From Candidatus Competibacteraceae bacterium (GTDB lineage Bacteria; Pseudomonadota; Gammaproteobacteria; Competibacterales; Competibacteraceae), in NCBI GenBank assembly GCA_020444905.1, contig JAGRHQ010000005.1, positions 1 through 47,555 on the forward strand: DNA of 47,555 nt, read 5' to 3'. Below are positions 9,478 to 19,868 of the stretch, in pieces. How positions within the stretch are numbered: the stretch's first letter is position 1; each line of letters opens with the position of its first letter. Below the pieces are notes generated by a model. That model saw nothing but the letters and a program-made list of their open reading frames with translations. It was not told where the DNA came from and did no database searches. Both the position numbers and the translations under genes were made by a program.

Positions 9478-10764
9478 TTACGAGCGATTTTCCAGCGCCA
9501 CCACATCGCGTCGGGTAGGACCAACATAGAGTTGGCGAGGCCGACCAATTTTCATGTCGGATTCGCTGATCATCTCGATCCAGTGGCTGATCCAGCCGGC
9601 GGCGCGGGCGATGGCGAACATCACCGTAAACATTTCGACTGGAATCTTTAATGCGCTATAGATGATGCCGGAATAGAAATCGACGTTCGGATACAGCTTG
9701 CGCTCAATGAAGTAGTCGTCGCTGAGAGCGATTTCCTCCAGACGCATCGCCAGTTCTAGGCGTGGATCGTGACCGAAAGTATCCAACACTTGATGGCAGA
9801 TCTCCTTGATAATCGTGGCGCGCGGGTCAAAGTTTTTATAGACCCGGTGGCCAAAGCCCATCAGACGAACGCCGGAACTCTTGTCCTTCACCTTAGCCAT
9901 GAAATTGTCGACATTACTGACATCGCCAATCTGATCCAGCATGCGGAGAACAGCCTCATTGGCGCCGCCATGCGCCGGCCCCCACAGACAGGCAATTCCG
10001 GCAGCGACCGCCGCATAAGGATTGGTGCCCGAGGAGCCGGCCAGCCGCACGGTGGAGGTGGAAGCATTCTGTTCGTGATCGGCGTGCAGCGTGAACAGTA
10101 CGTCCAACGCCCGCTCGGCGATCGGATTCACCTCATACCTTTTGCCGGGGAGGCTGAACATCATGTACAGCAGATTGCCGGTATAGCTCAGATCATCGCG
10201 GGGATAAATCGTCGGATCACCGATGCTGTGTTTGTAGCAGGCGGCGGCAATAGTCGGCATTTTAGCAATCAATCGCCGGGCGGTGACCATGCGATGTTCG
10301 TAATCGTGGATATTAAGCCGGTCGTGGAAGAAGGCGGATAATGAACTCACCACGGCCGTCATCATCGCCATGGGGTGAGCGTCGTGGTTAAAGCCGTGGA
10401 AGAACCGGCGCAGGTTCTCGCGAATCCGGTTATGACGCGCAATGCTGGTTTCGAAGATTTGCTTCTTTTCAGGATTCGGCAGCTCTCCATACAACAACAG
10501 GTAACAAACTTCCAGGAAATTGCATTGTTCGGCCAGTTGTTCAATCGGGTAACCGCGATACATCAGTTCGCCCTTGTCGCCATCCAGATAAGTGATGGCG
10601 CTTTGGCAACTGGCGGTGGACATAAAACCGGGGTCGTAGGTGAAATAACCGAATTCCTTGGCCAGTTTGCCAATATCGACTACGGACTGACCGTGCGTCG
10701 GACCCAGCACCGGCATTTGCACCGCTTTGCCAGTGATGTCATCCTTAAAGGTGATTGTTGTCAT
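9478..10764 (-). CDS. gltA: Citrate synthase (type I)
   Basis: It condenses oxaloacetate and acetyl-CoA to citrate, the entry step of the TCA cycle. The 428-residue length matches the NADH-sensitive hexameric type. Visible catalytic features include the His in [20 protein letters not shown], the motif [11 protein letters not shown] and the [14 protein letters not shown] segment; the catalytic Asp lies in the PNVDFYSG motif. A strong GGAGG precedes the start. The L31 gene lies upstream on the same strand 42 bases away, so they may share a transcript. Confidence 0.97.
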   Translation of the reverse strand: MTTITFKDDITGKAVQMPVLGPTHGQSVVDIGKLAKEFGYFTYDPGFMSTASCQSAITYLDGDKGELMYRGYPIEQLAEQCNFLEVCYLLLYGELPNPEKKQIFETSIARHNRIRENLRRFFHGFNHDAHPMAMMTAVVSSLSAFFHDRLNIHDYEHRMVTARRLIAKMPTIAAACYKHSIGDPTIYPRDDLSYTGNLLYMMFSLPGKRYEVNPIAERALDVLFTLHADHEQNASTSTVRLAGSSGTNPYAAVAAGIACLWGPAHGGANEAVLRMLDQIGDVSNVDNFMAKVKDKSSGVRLMGFGHRVYKNFDPRATIIKEICHQVLDTFGHDPRLELAMRLEEIALSDDYFIERKLYPNVDFYSGIIYSALKIPVEMFTVMFAIARAAGWISHWIEMISESDMKIGRPRQLYVGPTRRDVVALENRS

Positions 10765-10806
10765 TCATAAACCTCCGGGGTGGGTGGCAAAAAGGTCAAA
10801 ACCCAA

Positions 10807-11052
10807 TCACGACAAACCATATTTACGGCGGAAGCGATCCACCCGTCCGGCGGTGTCGACGATTTTCTGCTTGCCGGTGTAGAACGGGTGGGATTGACTG
10901 GATACCTCGACTTTAACCAGCGGATATTCCTTACCGTCGGTCCACTGGATGGTTTCCTTGGCATGGATGGTGGATCGCGTGAGAAATGTGAAATCGGTGG
11001 AGATATCCTGGAATACCACTTCGCGGTACTGAGGATGGATGCCTTTCTTCAT
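10807..11052 (-). CDS. rpmE2: Ribosomal protein L31 type B
   Basis: This 81-residue protein of the large ribosomal subunit starts [16 protein letters not shown] and ends [12 protein letters not shown]. It has no cysteines, so it is the zinc-independent type B paralogue, which in many bacteria replaces zinc-binding L31 when zinc is scarce. The reading frame extends upstream to 11118, but the family begins at MKKGIHP, which decides the start. No clear Zur box was seen in the divergent gap to rimO. Confidence 0.93.
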   Translation of the reverse strand: MKKGIHPQYREVVFQDISTDFTFLTRSTIHAKETIQWTDGKEYPLVKVEVSSQSHPFYTGKQKIVDTAGRVDRFRRKYGLS

Positions 11053-11139
11053 GACGGATGAAATCCTGGAAATACGGTTGAATGGACAATATCGGATCGT
11101 CGCCAGCGTGATGGGCATACTGGCTGGATGTTTAAGCGG

Positions 11140-11145
11140 TATAAT
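11140..11145 (+). promoter_or_regulatory. -10 box upstream of rimO
   Basis: A perfect TATAAT lies in the divergent rpmE2-rimO gap, about 100 bases before rimO. No good -35 hexamer is seen at the usual spacing, so the assignment is tentative. Confidence 0.4.
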
Positions 11146-11246
11146 CTAGCGGTTTTCGGGGTTGATCCGCAAGTTGGGTTTTAGGGTAAAGCGGATGGGC
11201 GGCCTCGTGACCTGTCAACCAATCCTGAACCGTTGAAGACGCTTGC

Positions 11247-12575
11247 ATGAATTGTGAACCGAGTATCGGCTTTGTCAGCCTGGGTTGTCCAAAGGCGCTG
11301 GTGGACTCCGAACAAATCCTGACTCGCTTGCGCGCCGAGGGTTACGCCGTCGCGCCGAGTTATGAGGCGGCGGATCTGGTGGTGGTCAATACCTGCGGGT
11401 TTATTGACGCGGCGGTGGCTGAATCGCTGGACGCCATTGGCGAGGCGCTGGACGCCAACGGTCGGGTGATTGTCACCGGCTGTCTGGGCGCCAAAGACAA
11501 TATGGTGCGCGATCTGCACCCCCGAGTGCTGGCGGTGACCGGCCCTCATGCCTGTGAAGCGGTGATGGATGCCATTCACGCCCATCTGCCCCGCCCGCAT
11601 GACCCGTTTCTCGATCTGCTGCCGCCGCAAGGCGTCAAGCTCACGCCCCGACACTACGCCTATCTGAAGATCGCCGAGGGTTGCAACCACCGTTGCGCGT
11701 TTTGCATCATTCCTCAATTGCGCGGCGATCTGGTCAGCCGCCCGATCGGCGAAGTGCTGCGGGAGGCCGAGACGCTGGCGCAGGCCGGAGTTAAGGAACT
11801 GCTGATTGTCTCTCAGGACACCAGCGCCTACGGGGTTGATGTGCGCTACCGCACCGGCTTTTGGAACGGACGACCGCTGAAGACCCATTTGACGCCGCTG
11901 GCCGCCGCCCTTGGTGAACTGGGCGTCTGGGTGCGTTTGCATTATGTTTATCCCTATCCGCATGTGGACGAATTGATTCCTCTGATGGCGGAGGGCCGGT
12001 TGCTGCCCTATCTGGATGTGCCGTTGCAACACGCCAGCCCACTTATTCTGAAAGCGATGAAGCGGCCCGCCAATAGCGGCGATACCCTGGAGCGCGTCCG
12101 CCGCTGGCGGGCGATATGCCCTGATTTGACCCTGCGCAGTACGTTCATCGTTGGCTTTCCCGGCGAAACTGAGGACGACTTTGCACAATTACTCGATTTT
12201 TTAAGCGAAGCGCAATTGGACCGGGTGGGGTGCTTCACCTATTCGCCGGTGGAAGGCGCGACCGCGAATGCCTTGCCCGATCCAGTGCCAGAGGAAGTTA
12301 AGCAGGAGCGACAGGCCCGTCTGATGGAGCTTCAGGCGGCGATCAGCGCCGAACGTCTACAGGGCCACATCGGTCAAACGCTGACGGTGTTGGTAGATGC
12401 GATTGATGAGGAAGAGAGGATGGCCATTGCCCGCTCGACGGCCGATGCGCCGGAGATCGATGGCTTAGTCTATATCGAGGAAGGCGCGACATTGCCCATT
12501 GGCGAGTTCGCCCAAGTTCGCATCGTGGATGCCGATGAGCATGATCTCTATGCCGATTTGCTAAATACCCATTGA
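11247..12575 (+). CDS. rimO: Ribosomal protein S12 methylthiotransferase
   Basis: RimO adds a methylthio group to an aspartate of ribosomal protein S12 by radical SAM chemistry. It has 442 residues in the usual three parts: an N-terminal UPF0004 domain with cluster-binding cysteines ([31 protein letters not shown]), the radical SAM domain with [11 protein letters not shown] near residue 150, and a C-terminal TRAM domain. MiaB, the close tRNA relative, is excluded by the [11 protein letters not shown] start, which is typical of RimO. Confidence 0.96.
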   Translation: MNCEPSIGFVSLGCPKALVDSEQILTRLRAEGYAVAPSYEAADLVVVNTCGFIDAAVAESLDAIGEALDANGRVIVTGCLGAKDNMVRDLHPRVLAVTGPHACEAVMDAIHAHLPRPHDPFLDLLPPQGVKLTPRHYAYLKIAEGCNHRCAFCIIPQLRGDLVSRPIGEVLREAETLAQAGVKELLIVSQDTSAYGVDVRYRTGFWNGRPLKTHLTPLAAALGELGVWVRLHYVYPYPHVDELIPLMAEGRLLPYLDVPLQHASPLILKAMKRPANSGDTLERVRRWRAICPDLTLRSTFIVGFPGETEDDFAQLLDFLSEAQLDRVGCFTYSPVEGATANALPDPVPEEVKQERQARLMELQAAISAERLQGHIGQTLTVLVDAIDEEERMAIARSTADAPEIDGLVYIEEGATLPIGEFAQVRIVDADEHDLYADLLNTH

Positions 12576-12608
12576 ACTTTTTTGGATAATCCTTATCCTA
12601 GAGGGTAA

Positions 12609-12650
12609 GCGTAAGCCCTTACGCCTGTCCGCTTCCCTCCCTGAGCGGAC
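12609..12650. repeat. Two adjacent hairpins after rimO
   Basis: GCGTAAG (12609-12615) pairs with CTTACGC (12618-12624), and GTCCGCT (12627-12633) with AGCGGAC (12644-12650). Together with the terminator at 12684 they make three stems in a row between rimO and hslV. Confidence 0.5.
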
Positions 12651-12683
12651 TCTATCCGGTTGAAGAGACTGGATACCTTATTC

Positions 12684-12723
12684 GCCCCGGTTCCATTCCC
12701 CCTTGTAACCGGGGCTTTTTTTT
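12684..12723 (+). terminator. Intrinsic terminator after rimO
   Basis: GCCCCGGTT (12684-12692) pairs with AACCGGGGC (12707-12715), followed by eight T residues. This separates rimO transcription from the hslVU operon. Confidence 0.88.
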
Positions 12724-12733
12724 GCCGGATGCG

Positions 12734-12762
12734 CTTGAGGATTCGGCGATCGGCCCCATTAT
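12734..12762 (+). promoter_or_regulatory. Heat-shock (sigma-32) promoter of hslVU
   Basis: CTTGAGG (12734-12740) and CCCCATTAT (12754-12762) are 13 bases apart, close to the sigma-32 consensus of CTTGAAA and CCCCATnT. It sits directly after the rimO terminator and about 40 bases upstream of hslV, whose E. coli orthologue is a sigma-32 gene. Confidence 0.8.
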
Positions 12763-12806
12763 GAAAACGGCAAGTTGTGTACAATCCCCGCAAGCAGCGA
12801 GGCAGA

Positions 12807-13355
12807 ATGATGGAATCGGCATTACACGGCACCACGGTGCTGGCGGTGCGCCGCGAGGGTCGGGTGGTGATCGGCGGCGATGGCCAAGTTACTTTAGGCA
12901 ACACGGTGATGAAGGGTAACGCCCGCAAGGTGCGGCGGCTTTATCAGAACAAAATTATCGCCGGTTTCGCCGGCGGCACCGCCGATGCGTTCACCCTGTT
13001 CGAGCGCTTCGAGGGCAAACTGGAAAAGCATGGTGGCAATTTAACCCGCGCCGCAGTGGAGTTAGCCAAGGACTGGCGCACCGACCGGCTGTTGCGACGC
13101 CTGGAGGCGTTATTGATCGTCGCCGATCTCCAAACCACGTTAATGATTTCCGGTAATGGCGACGTGGTGGAGCCAGAACATGATCTGGCGGCGATTGGCT
13201 CCGGCGGCGCTTATGCCCAGGCCGCGGCGCAAGCGATGCTGGAAAACACGTCGCTTGATGCGCGGACCATTGTCGAACGCGCCTTGAAAATCGCCGCCGA
13301 CATCTGCATTTACACGAACGAGAATTTGACGTTTGAAGAACTGGCGGGCGCATGA
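12807..13355 (+). CDS. hslV: ATP-dependent protease subunit HslV
   Basis: HslV is the peptidase half of the HslUV protease, a proteasome-like double hexamer in the cytoplasm. The N-terminal threonine nucleophile lies in [12 protein letters not shown], so a short propeptide ending in Gly would be removed. The segment [21 protein letters not shown] is typical. Two ATG codons in tandem (12807 and 12810) follow GCGAGG; the second has slightly better spacing. An upstream in-frame ATG at 12777 lies inside the promoter region and is not used here. It is followed 66 bases later by hslU. Confidence 0.96.
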   Translation: MMESALHGTTVLAVRREGRVVIGGDGQVTLGNTVMKGNARKVRRLYQNKIIAGFAGGTADAFTLFERFEGKLEKHGGNLTRAAVELAKDWRTDRLLRRLEALLIVADLQTTLMISGNGDVVEPEHDLAAIGSGGAYAQAAAQAMLENTSLDARTIVERALKIAADICIYTNENLTFEELAGA

Positions 13356-13421
13356 ACCGGCGTTCACTGCCGGCGCGCTCGTTATCCTGTTTTCGCTTGA
13401 CCCGTGGATGGTAGCCTCGCC

Positions 13422-14756
13422 ATGTCGGAGATGACTCCCCGAGAAATCGCCCAGGAACTGGATAAACACATTATCGGTCAGGACGCCGCCAAGCGCGCTG
13501 TGGCCATTGCCCTGCGCAACCGCTGGCGGCGGATGCGGGTGGATCCGGAATTGCGCAATGAAATTACTCCCAAGAATATTCTGATGATCGGCCCTACGGG
13601 CGTGGGTAAGACCGAGATCGCCCGCCGGCTGGCTAAGCTGGCCAACGCGCCGTTCATCAAGGTGGAAGCGACCAAGTTCACCGAGGTTGGCTATGTCGGG
13701 CGCGACGTGGAATCCATCATCCGTGACCTGATGGATGGCGCGGTGAAGATGGTGCGCGAGGAGGAAATGCACAAGGTGCGGGATCGCGCCGAGGAAGCCG
13801 CTTATGAACGGGTGCTGGATACGCTGCTGCCGCGCGCGCGTAATGTTGGATTCGCCAATGAGCCAGCAACGCCCGATCATTCCAGCACTCGGCAGAAGAT
13901 GCGCGACCGGCTGTTGAAAGGCGATCTGGATGATCGGGACATTGAGATTGAAACTTCCGTGCGCCCGGTGGGCGTGGAGATCATGGCCCCGCCCGGCATG
14001 GAAGAAATGACCAGTCAGTTGCAGAGCTTGTTCCAGAATCTCAGCAATGGCCGCACCCGCACCCGCAAGCTCAAGGTCAAGGATGCCCTCAAGCTGTTGC
14101 AGGAAGAGGAGGCCGGCAAGATGATCAATGAAGAGGAGTTGAAACTGCGGGCGTTGGCCTCGGTGGAACAGAATGGCATCGTGTTCATCGATGAACTCGA
14201 CAAGGTGGCTAAACGTGGCGAATATGGCGGCCCGGATGTCTCTCGTGAGGGTGTGCAGCGCGATCTGCTGCCGTTGGTGGAAGGCTGCACAGTGTCGACC
14301 AAGTACGGCATGGTGCGCACCGACCATATTTTGTTCATCGCTTCCGGGGCCTTTCATTTGGCCAAACCTTCTGACCTGATTCCCGAACTTCAGGGCCGCC
14401 TGCCGATCCGGGTGGAGCTGAATGCGCTGAGCACCGAAGATTTCGTGCGGATTCTGACCGAGCCGGATGCGTCGTTGACCGAGCAGTACAGCGCCTTACT
14501 GGGAACCGAGGAGGTCAACCTGGAGTTTGCGGCGGACGGGGTGCGGCGCATCGCCGAAGTGGCCTATCAGGTCAATGAGCGCACTGAGAATATTGGCGCG
14601 CGGCGCTTGCACACGGTGATGGAGCGATTGTTGGAGGTGATTTCCTTCGAAGCCCCCGACCGTTCCGGCGAGAATCTGGCGGTGGATGCCGCCTATGTGG
14701 ACGCTCATCTGGGCGAACTGATCAAGGATGAGGATTTAACGCGGTATATTCTTTGA
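13422..14756 (+). CDS. hslU: ATP-dependent protease ATPase subunit HslU
   Basis: This AAA+ unfoldase feeds substrates into HslV. The chosen start gives [20 protein letters not shown], which matches the E. coli N-terminus, and a 444-residue product (E. coli 443). Walker A is [13 protein letters not shown] near residue 57 and Walker B is [10 protein letters not shown] near residue 250. The pore motif GYVGRDVES follows Walker A, and the C-terminus ends in EDLTRYIL, the tail that docks into HslV. It shares the heat-shock promoter with hslV. Confidence 0.97.
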   Translation: MSEMTPREIAQELDKHIIGQDAAKRAVAIALRNRWRRMRVDPELRNEITPKNILMIGPTGVGKTEIARRLAKLANAPFIKVEATKFTEVGYVGRDVESIIRDLMDGAVKMVREEEMHKVRDRAEEAAYERVLDTLLPRARNVGFANEPATPDHSSTRQKMRDRLLKGDLDDRDIEIETSVRPVGVEIMAPPGMEEMTSQLQSLFQNLSNGRTRTRKLKVKDALKLLQEEEAGKMINEEELKLRALASVEQNGIVFIDELDKVAKRGEYGGPDVSREGVQRDLLPLVEGCTVSTKYGMVRTDHILFIASGAFHLAKPSDLIPELQGRLPIRVELNALSTEDFVRILTEPDASLTEQYSALLGTEEVNLEFAADGVRRIAEVAYQVNERTENIGARRLHTVMERLLEVISFEAPDRSGENLAVDAAYVDAHLGELIKDEDLTRYIL

Positions 14757-14772
14757 GAAGCTTGATAAGCTC

Positions 14773-15129
14773 ATGAGCATTCATCCGACTGAAATTAAGT
14801 TACATCAGACCTCGCGGATTCTGGAAGTCGCCTTCGAGGACGACGCTCGTTTCCACTTGCCCTGTGAATATCTGCGCGTGTTTTCTCCTTCCGCTGAGGT
14901 GCGCGGCCACGGTCCTGGGACCGAGACGCTGGTAACCGGCAAGGAACAGGTGAATATTGCCGCTATTGAGCCGGTTGGGCATTACGCTGTCAAACTGGTC
15001 TTCGATGATGGCCATGCAACCGGGCTGTATTCCTGGAACGTGTTGTACGATCTCGGTGTGAACCAGGAGAGCCATTGGCAGGATTACCTGCGCCGGTTAG
15101 CTGAAGCTGGTCATGAGCGCCAAGCCTGA
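14773..15129 (+). CDS. DUF971 family protein
   Basis: This 118-residue protein has the fold found at the N-terminus of gamma-butyrobetaine hydroxylases. The visible pattern is a basic first strand (EIKLHQTSRILEVAFED), the LPCEYLRVFSPSAEVRGHG motif and a C-terminal YSWNVLYDLG segment. Its position between hslU and ubiE is common in gammaproteobacteria, but the function is unknown; iron-sulfur or ubiquinone-related roles have been guessed from context only. It follows hslU by 16 bases and is probably in the same transcript. Confidence 0.88.
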   Translation: MSIHPTEIKLHQTSRILEVAFEDDARFHLPCEYLRVFSPSAEVRGHGPGTETLVTGKEQVNIAAIEPVGHYAVKLVFDDGHATGLYSWNVLYDLGVNQESHWQDYLRRLAEAGHERQA

Positions 15130-15150
15130 TTTCTCTGTAAACGGTTAATC

Positions 15151-15900
15151 ATGGAAAATCCTGAAACGACGCATTTTGGCTACCAGACGGTCGACGCCCG
15201 CGAAAAGGCCCGCAAGGTGGCTGGCGTCTTCGATTCCGTCGCTAACCGCTACGATTTGATGAATGACCTGATGTCGCTGGGCATCCACCGACTGTGGAAG
15301 CGCTTTGCAGTCGACCTGTGCGGCATTCGTCCGGGCAACCAGGTGCTGGATCTGGCGGGCGGCACCGGCGATCTGAGCAGTCGTTTGCTGCCGCTGGTGG
15401 GACTCAAAGGACAGGTGGTGCTGTCAGATATTAACGCCAGCATGTTGCGGGAAGGCCGCAAGCGGCTGGTCGATGAGGGCGCGGTAAGCAACATCGCCTA
15501 TGCGCAGGCGGATGCCGAGCAATTGCCGTTTCCCGACGGGACGTTTGATTGCATAACTATCGGTTTTGGCCTGCGCAACGTGACCCGCAAAGAGCGGGCG
15601 TTGGCGGCGATGCAGCGGGTGCTTAAACCGGGTGGACGATTAGTTATCCTAGAATTTTCCCACCCAGTCGCCCCCGGTTTGAAGCCGGCTTATGATCTGT
15701 ATTCATTCGCGATCCTGCCGGTTCTCGGCCAATGGGTCGCCGGCGATGCCGCCAGCTATCGTTACTTGGCCGAATCCATTCGTATGCATCCTGATCAGGA
15801 CACCCTGTTGCGCATGATGGAAGACGCCGGTTTCGAGCGCTGCCAGTACTTCAATCTGAGCGGTGGTATTGTGGCGGCGCATCGCGGGTACAAATTTTAA
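15151..15900 (+). CDS. ubiE: Ubiquinone/menaquinone biosynthesis C-methyltransferase
   Basis: UbiE makes the C-methylation step of ubiquinone (and of menaquinone, if present). It has 249 residues. The family start [34 protein letters not shown] is cut here into KARKVAGVF and [14 protein letters not shown] segments. The SAM motif is [12 protein letters not shown], and [20 protein letters not shown] is a second family signature. Its stop overlaps the ubiJ start (TAATG), showing translational coupling. Confidence 0.97.
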   Translation: MENPETTHFGYQTVDAREKARKVAGVFDSVANRYDLMNDLMSLGIHRLWKRFAVDLCGIRPGNQVLDLAGGTGDLSSRLLPLVGLKGQVVLSDINASMLREGRKRLVDEGAVSNIAYAQADAEQLPFPDGTFDCITIGFGLRNVTRKERALAAMQRVLKPGGRLVILEFSHPVAPGLKPAYDLYSFAILPVLGQWVAGDAASYRYLAESIRMHPDQDTLLRMMEDAGFERCQYFNLSGGIVAAHRGYKF

Positions 15901-16514
15901 TGGCGACCGCCGCCTTCATCGCCGCTGGTCTGGAAACCGCGCTCAATCGTTATCTGCGCCTTGATCCTGAGGCATTGCCGCGCCTAGCGGAACTGGAGGG
16001 TGCGGTCATCGCCATCGAACCGGAGGGATTCGGGATGACCCTGTATCTGTTGCCGGATTCCCAGGGCATCCGGGTGGCTGACCACTGTGAAGGCGAGCTG
16101 ACCGTGCGGATTCGCGGCGCGCTGCCGGCGCTGATTCGGCAATGGCGCGGTCAGTCGGTGAGCGGGGAAATTTCCGTAGAAGGCGACAGCGCCGTGGGGC
16201 GGCAATTTCAGACCTTGCTGACCCGCCTGGACATCGACTGGGAAGAACATCTTTCAAAAATGCTCGGTGATGTGCTGGCTCATCAAGCGGGCGCGCTCTG
16301 GCGCAGATTCCAGGACTGGAGGCAACGCGCCGCGACCACTCTCCTGCGCGATAGCGGCGAATATTTGCAACAGGAATTGTGGGCGCTGCCGCCGCGTCCG
16401 GCGGTCGACGCCTTTCTGAGCGCTGTAGATGTGTTGCGCGAGGACACGGACCGTCTGGAAGCGCGCATTGCCCGCCTGCGCCGGCAGTGGGCCGGCGACG
16501 ATTCGACGGCTTAG
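15900..16514 (+). CDS. ubiJ: Ubiquinone biosynthesis accessory factor UbiJ
   Basis: UbiJ binds lipid intermediates through an SCP2-like domain and supports the Ubi protein complex. The 204-residue protein has the SCP2 region at about residues 15-115 ([39 protein letters not shown]). A C-terminal coiled segment follows ([22 protein letters not shown]). The ubiE-ubiJ-ubiB order is the classic one. The start overlaps the ubiE stop by one base. Confidence 0.93.
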   Translation: MATAAFIAAGLETALNRYLRLDPEALPRLAELEGAVIAIEPEGFGMTLYLLPDSQGIRVADHCEGELTVRIRGALPALIRQWRGQSVSGEISVEGDSAVGRQFQTLLTRLDIDWEEHLSKMLGDVLAHQAGALWRRFQDWRQRAATTLLRDSGEYLQQELWALPPRPAVDAFLSAVDVLREDTDRLEARIARLRRQWAGDDSTA

Positions 16515-16530
16515 CCCCCTGTCCCGGTCC

Positions 16531-18219
16531 ATGCGCATTGGAGGCATGCTGGGTCCCGCGCAACTGCTGCGATTGTTGCATATCAACCGGGTCCTGGTGC
16601 GGCATGGCCTGGACGATATTGTTCTGGCTACGCATCTGTTTCGACCGATTGCCTTTCTACGGCATCTGCTGCCGTGGAACTGGATGCCGCGGCGGGAATT
16701 ACATCTGACGCGTGGTGAGCGAATTCGATTGACCCTGGAAGACCTGGGGCCGATCTTCGTCAAGTTCGGGCAAATGCTGTCCACCCGCCGCGACCTGCTT
16801 CCCGACGACATTGCCCTGGAACTGACCAAGTTGCAGGATCGGGTGCCGCCTTTTGCCGGCGATCAGGCGCGGGCGATTGTTGAAAAAGCCTATCGACAGC
16901 CGCTGGAGGCGATGTTCGCCGAATTCAATCCACAGCCCTTGGCGTCGGCGTCCATCGCTCAGGTACATGCCGCCCGCTTGTTGAATGGCCGCGAAGTGGT
17001 GGTCAAGGTGTTGCGGCCCGGCATCGAGAAGATCATTCGCCGCGATATCGAGTTGCTCTACATCATTGCCCGGCTGGCCCAGCGCTACTGGCGGGAAGGT
17101 CGCCGCTTGCGACCGCTGGAAGTGGTGAGCGAGTACGAGAAAACCATTTTCGATGAACTGGACCTGGTACGGGAGGCTGCCAACGCCAGCCAGTTGCGCC
17201 ACAATTTCAAAGATTCGCCGATTCTGTACATTCCCGAGGTGTTCTGGCCGGAAACCCGCCGCAATGTGCTGGTCATGGAGCGCATTCACGGCATTCCCGT
17301 CGGTAACATCGCCGAATTGCGGCGGCGAGGGGTGGATATGAAAAAGCTGTCCGAGCGCGGCGTGGTGGTGTTTTTCACCCAGGTTTTCCGTGACAGCTTC
17401 TTCCATGCCGACATGCATCCCGGCAATATTTTTGTGAACGCCGAGAACCCGGACGATCCGCGCTATATCGCTGTGGATTTCGGCATCATCGGCACTCTCA
17501 GTCCTACTGACCAGCATTACCTGGCGGAGAATTTCCTAGCGTTCTTTCATCGCGACTACCGGCGGGTGGCGGAGTTACACATCGAATCCGGTTGGGTGCC
17601 GCCGGAAACTCGGGTCGATGAGTTCGAATCGGCGATTCGCACCGTGTCGGAGCCGATTTTTGACAGGCCGCTCAAGGACATCTCCTTCGGCGGTTTCTTG
17701 TTAACCCTGTTCCAGACCGCCCGCCGTTTTAACATGGAAGTGCAGCCGCAACTGGTGCTGTTGCAGAAGACCCTGTTGAACATTGAAGGACTGGGCCGCC
17801 AGCTTGACCCGGAACTGGATTTATGGAAAACCGCCAAACCGTTCCTGGAAAACTGGATGAAGAACCGGGTCGGGCCGTGGTCGGTGTTGAATCGCATTAA
17901 ATACTACTTTCCGCGCTGGGCCGACCAAACACCGGATTTACCGAATCTGGTTTATGGGATTCTCAAACAGGCGCATAACGGAGACTTGACCGTGCGCTTG
18001 CAGAAACAGGAACTGGACCAGTTACGGCGCGATTTACACTGGGCTAACCGGCGCAATTTCCACGCTGCTGTCGGTGCGGCTCTGATCGTCAGCGCTGCGG
18101 TGATTTTGGGATTCGACGCCCGCGACGGGGTTGAATTTTGGCGTGCGCCGTTGCTGAGCTGGGTGCTGGGCGGGATCGGCGTGGGGTTGTTGCTCAGCGC
18201 CTGGCCAGGGGACAAGTAG
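16531..18219 (+). CDS. ubiB: Ubiquinone biosynthesis kinase-like ATPase
   Basis: UbiB is an atypical ABC1/ADCK kinase-fold ATPase needed for ubiquinone synthesis. Visible motifs are the family KxGQ sequence ([17 protein letters not shown]), the Ala-rich nucleotide loop (ASASIAQVH), the catalytic [12 protein letters not shown] and DFGIIG. Two C-terminal membrane helices lie at about residues 510-560. The reading frame is open upstream inside ubiJ; the ATG 17 bases after the ubiJ stop gives 562 residues beginning [16 protein letters not shown], close to the usual start (E. coli 546). Confidence 0.95.
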   Translation: MRIGGMLGPAQLLRLLHINRVLVRHGLDDIVLATHLFRPIAFLRHLLPWNWMPRRELHLTRGERIRLTLEDLGPIFVKFGQMLSTRRDLLPDDIALELTKLQDRVPPFAGDQARAIVEKAYRQPLEAMFAEFNPQPLASASIAQVHAARLLNGREVVVKVLRPGIEKIIRRDIELLYIIARLAQRYWREGRRLRPLEVVSEYEKTIFDELDLVREAANASQLRHNFKDSPILYIPEVFWPETRRNVLVMERIHGIPVGNIAELRRRGVDMKKLSERGVVVFFTQVFRDSFFHADMHPGNIFVNAENPDDPRYIAVDFGIIGTLSPTDQHYLAENFLAFFHRDYRRVAELHIESGWVPPETRVDEFESAIRTVSEPIFDRPLKDISFGGFLLTLFQTARRFNMEVQPQLVLLQKTLLNIEGLGRQLDPELDLWKTAKPFLENWMKNRVGPWSVLNRIKYYFPRWADQTPDLPNLVYGILKQAHNGDLTVRLQKQELDQLRRDLHWANRRNFHAAVGAALIVSAAVILGFDARDGVEFWRAPLLSWVLGGIGVGLLLSAWPGDK

Positions 18220-18236
18220 ATGAACAAGCCTTTGAT

Positions 18237-18256
18237 AAGACAGGATAGATTGTCTT
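18237..18256. terminator. Small hairpin between ubiB and gpsA
   Basis: AAGACA (18237-18242) pairs with TGTCTT (18251-18256) in the 46-base convergent gap. It is short and lacks a T run; a possible shared terminator. Confidence 0.35.
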
Positions 18257-18265
18257 GACAGCCGT

Positions 18266-19270
18266 TCAGGTCTCGGATTTCAAATCCCGCGCCAGTAAAA
18301 TCTCCACAGCCTGGCGTGGATTCTGACCCTGATGCAGCACCTGATCTACTTGCTCGGTAATCGGCATTTCCACTGCATGTCGCCGGGCCAATCGTAAGGC
18401 TTCCCGCGCGGTCGCTGCGCCTTCCACCACCTGGCCGATCGCCGCGAATGCGGCCTCAGCCGTTTCGCCCCGACCAATCGCCAGTCCGAAACGGCGATTG
18501 CGGGACTGGTCATCGGTGCAAGTCAACACCAGATCGCCCACTCCGGCCAGTCCCATAAAGGTTTCGCGCTGCCCTCCAACCGCCAGCCCCAGCCGGGTCA
18601 TTTCCGCCAACCCACGGGTAATCAGCGCTGCCCGGGCGTTTGCGCCAAACCCCAGTCCATCGGCAATGCCTGTGGCGATGGCCAGCACATTCTTGATTGC
18701 GCCTCCTAGTTCGACGCCAATGATATCAGTGCTGGTATAGGCGCGCACATTGGAACCGTGTAGCAGCAGCGCTACACGACGAGCCTGCTCCGCACTATGC
18801 GCCGCCACCGTGACGGCGGTCGGCAGACCGCGGGCCACCTCACCGGCGAAACTGGGACCGGAAATGACCGCCACGGGCCAGAATTCGCCCAATATTTCGG
18901 TGGCGACTTCGTGCAGAAACCGGCCACTGCCCGGCTCCAGGCCCTTGGTGGCCCAGGCCAGACCGACGGTAGCCGGCAGTACCGAATGCAAATGTTGCAG
19001 CGTCACCCGATAAGCATGACTGGGCGTCGCTATCAGCACCCAATCAACCCCGGCAACCGCGGCCTCCAGATCAATGTCCATCTCCAATGTCGCCGGAAAG
19101 GGGATGCCGGGCAAATACCGGCGGTTTTCCCGTTCCTGGACAAGCGGTGCGACTTCTTGTGGATCATGGCCCCACAGACGGACAATATGGCCATTGCGGG
19201 CTAGTAATAGCGCCAGCGCGGTTCCCCAGGAACCAACTCCCAGCACCGTGATGGTCGTGGGGGAATTCAT
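18266..19270 (-). CDS. gpsA: Glycerol-3-phosphate dehydrogenase [NAD(P)+]
   Basis: GpsA reduces dihydroxyacetone phosphate to sn-glycerol-3-phosphate for phospholipid synthesis. The 334-residue protein has the N-terminal nucleotide motif VLGVGSWGTALALLLARNGH, the conserved ATKGLEPGSG and the catalytic-Lys region VELGGAIKNVLAIA. It is the last gene of the minus-strand cluster with secB, 89 bases away, with a hairpin between. Confidence 0.97.
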   Translation of the reverse strand: MNSPTTITVLGVGSWGTALALLLARNGHIVRLWGHDPQEVAPLVQERENRRYLPGIPFPATLEMDIDLEAAVAGVDWVLIATPSHAYRVTLQHLHSVLPATVGLAWATKGLEPGSGRFLHEVATEILGEFWPVAVISGPSFAGEVARGLPTAVTVAAHSAEQARRVALLLHGSNVRAYTSTDIIGVELGGAIKNVLAIATGIADGLGFGANARAALITRGLAEMTRLGLAVGGQRETFMGLAGVGDLVLTCTDDQSRNRRFGLAIGRGETAEAAFAAIGQVVEGAATAREALRLARRHAVEMPITEQVDQVLHQGQNPRQAVEILLARDLKSET

Positions 19271-19327
19271 ACGATATCAGTCAGAAGCTGTGCAAAAACT
19301 TCTTTAGCCGAGATGTACGTCAGGCCG

Positions 19328-19348
19328 AATCCAGGGTTCTCCTGGATT
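19328..19348. repeat. Hairpin between secB and gpsA
   Basis: AATCCAGG (19328-19335) pairs perfectly with CCTGGATT (19341-19348). It follows the secB stop by 11 bases on the minus strand. Without a T run it may attenuate or protect the mRNA rather than terminate. The flank TTTCGCTACGCTCC looks like dispersed-repeat sequence. Confidence 0.6.
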
Positions 19349-19359
19349 TCGCTACGCTC

Positions 19360-19836
19360 CTAGTGCGGCGTCGAGGAGGCCGGAGTTTGCGCCGACGCCT
19401 GTTGCTGTTGCAAGCGCTGCATATAGAGCGCATCGAAGTTGATGGGATTCAGCAGTAGCGCTGGAAATCCCCCTTTGCCGATCAGTGAAGCCAATTCCTC
19501 ACGTGCAAAAGGAAACAGAATATTCGGGCAAAAGGCATGCAGCATGTGCCCCTTTTGTTGCTCGTCAAACCCCTTCAAGGTGAAGAGTCCCGCCTGCTTC
19601 ACTTCAGCCAGATACGCGGTTCGTTCACCCAGCTTGGCGGTCACCGTCAAGGTCAGCACCGATTCGAAGAGGTCCTCGGTCAGTGGCGTAGCGCCGGTTT
19701 CCAGGCGCACTTCGGTCTGCGGTTGCCACTGCTCGGTGAAGATCATGGGGGAATTGGGCGTCTCCAGCGATACATCCTTCAGATAAACTTTCTGGATTTC
19801 GAAATGTTGCTGCGGGGCTTGTTGTTCGTCGCTCAT
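19360..19836 (-). CDS. secB: Protein-export chaperone SecB
   Basis: SecB is a tetrameric cytoplasmic chaperone that keeps preproteins unfolded for SecA. The start MSDEQQAPQQHFEIQKVYLKD is fixed by homology and gives 158 residues; the longer frame upstream reads through the rhodanese end. Family motifs are YLKDVSLETPNSP, FTLKGFDEQQ and the FCPNILFPFAREELASLIGKGGFP block, the last split here for readability into FCPNILFPFARE and GKGGFP. The C-terminus is a short Gln/Ala/Ser tail. It sits between a rhodanese gene and gpsA, as in many gammaproteobacteria. Confidence 0.96.
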   Translation of the reverse strand: MSDEQQAPQQHFEIQKVYLKDVSLETPNSPMIFTEQWQPQTEVRLETGATPLTEDLFESVLTLTVTAKLGERTAYLAEVKQAGLFTLKGFDEQQKGHMLHAFCPNILFPFAREELASLIGKGGFPALLLNPINFDALYMQRLQQQQASAQTPASSTPH

Positions 19837-19868
19837 GCAAAATACCTTGTGGTGAGGGGTTTCAGGTT

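Noticed and set aside
11181-12188. A 335-codon minus-strand frame across rimO
   Set aside because: Antisense shadow of the radical SAM gene, no motif.
13140-14357. A 405-codon minus-strand frame across hslV and hslU
   Set aside because: It is antisense to two conserved genes and crosses their boundary without any family motif.
16429-16530. Upstream extension of ubiB inside ubiJ
   Set aside because: The added residues do not match UbiB, and the ATG at 16531 gives the family N-terminus.
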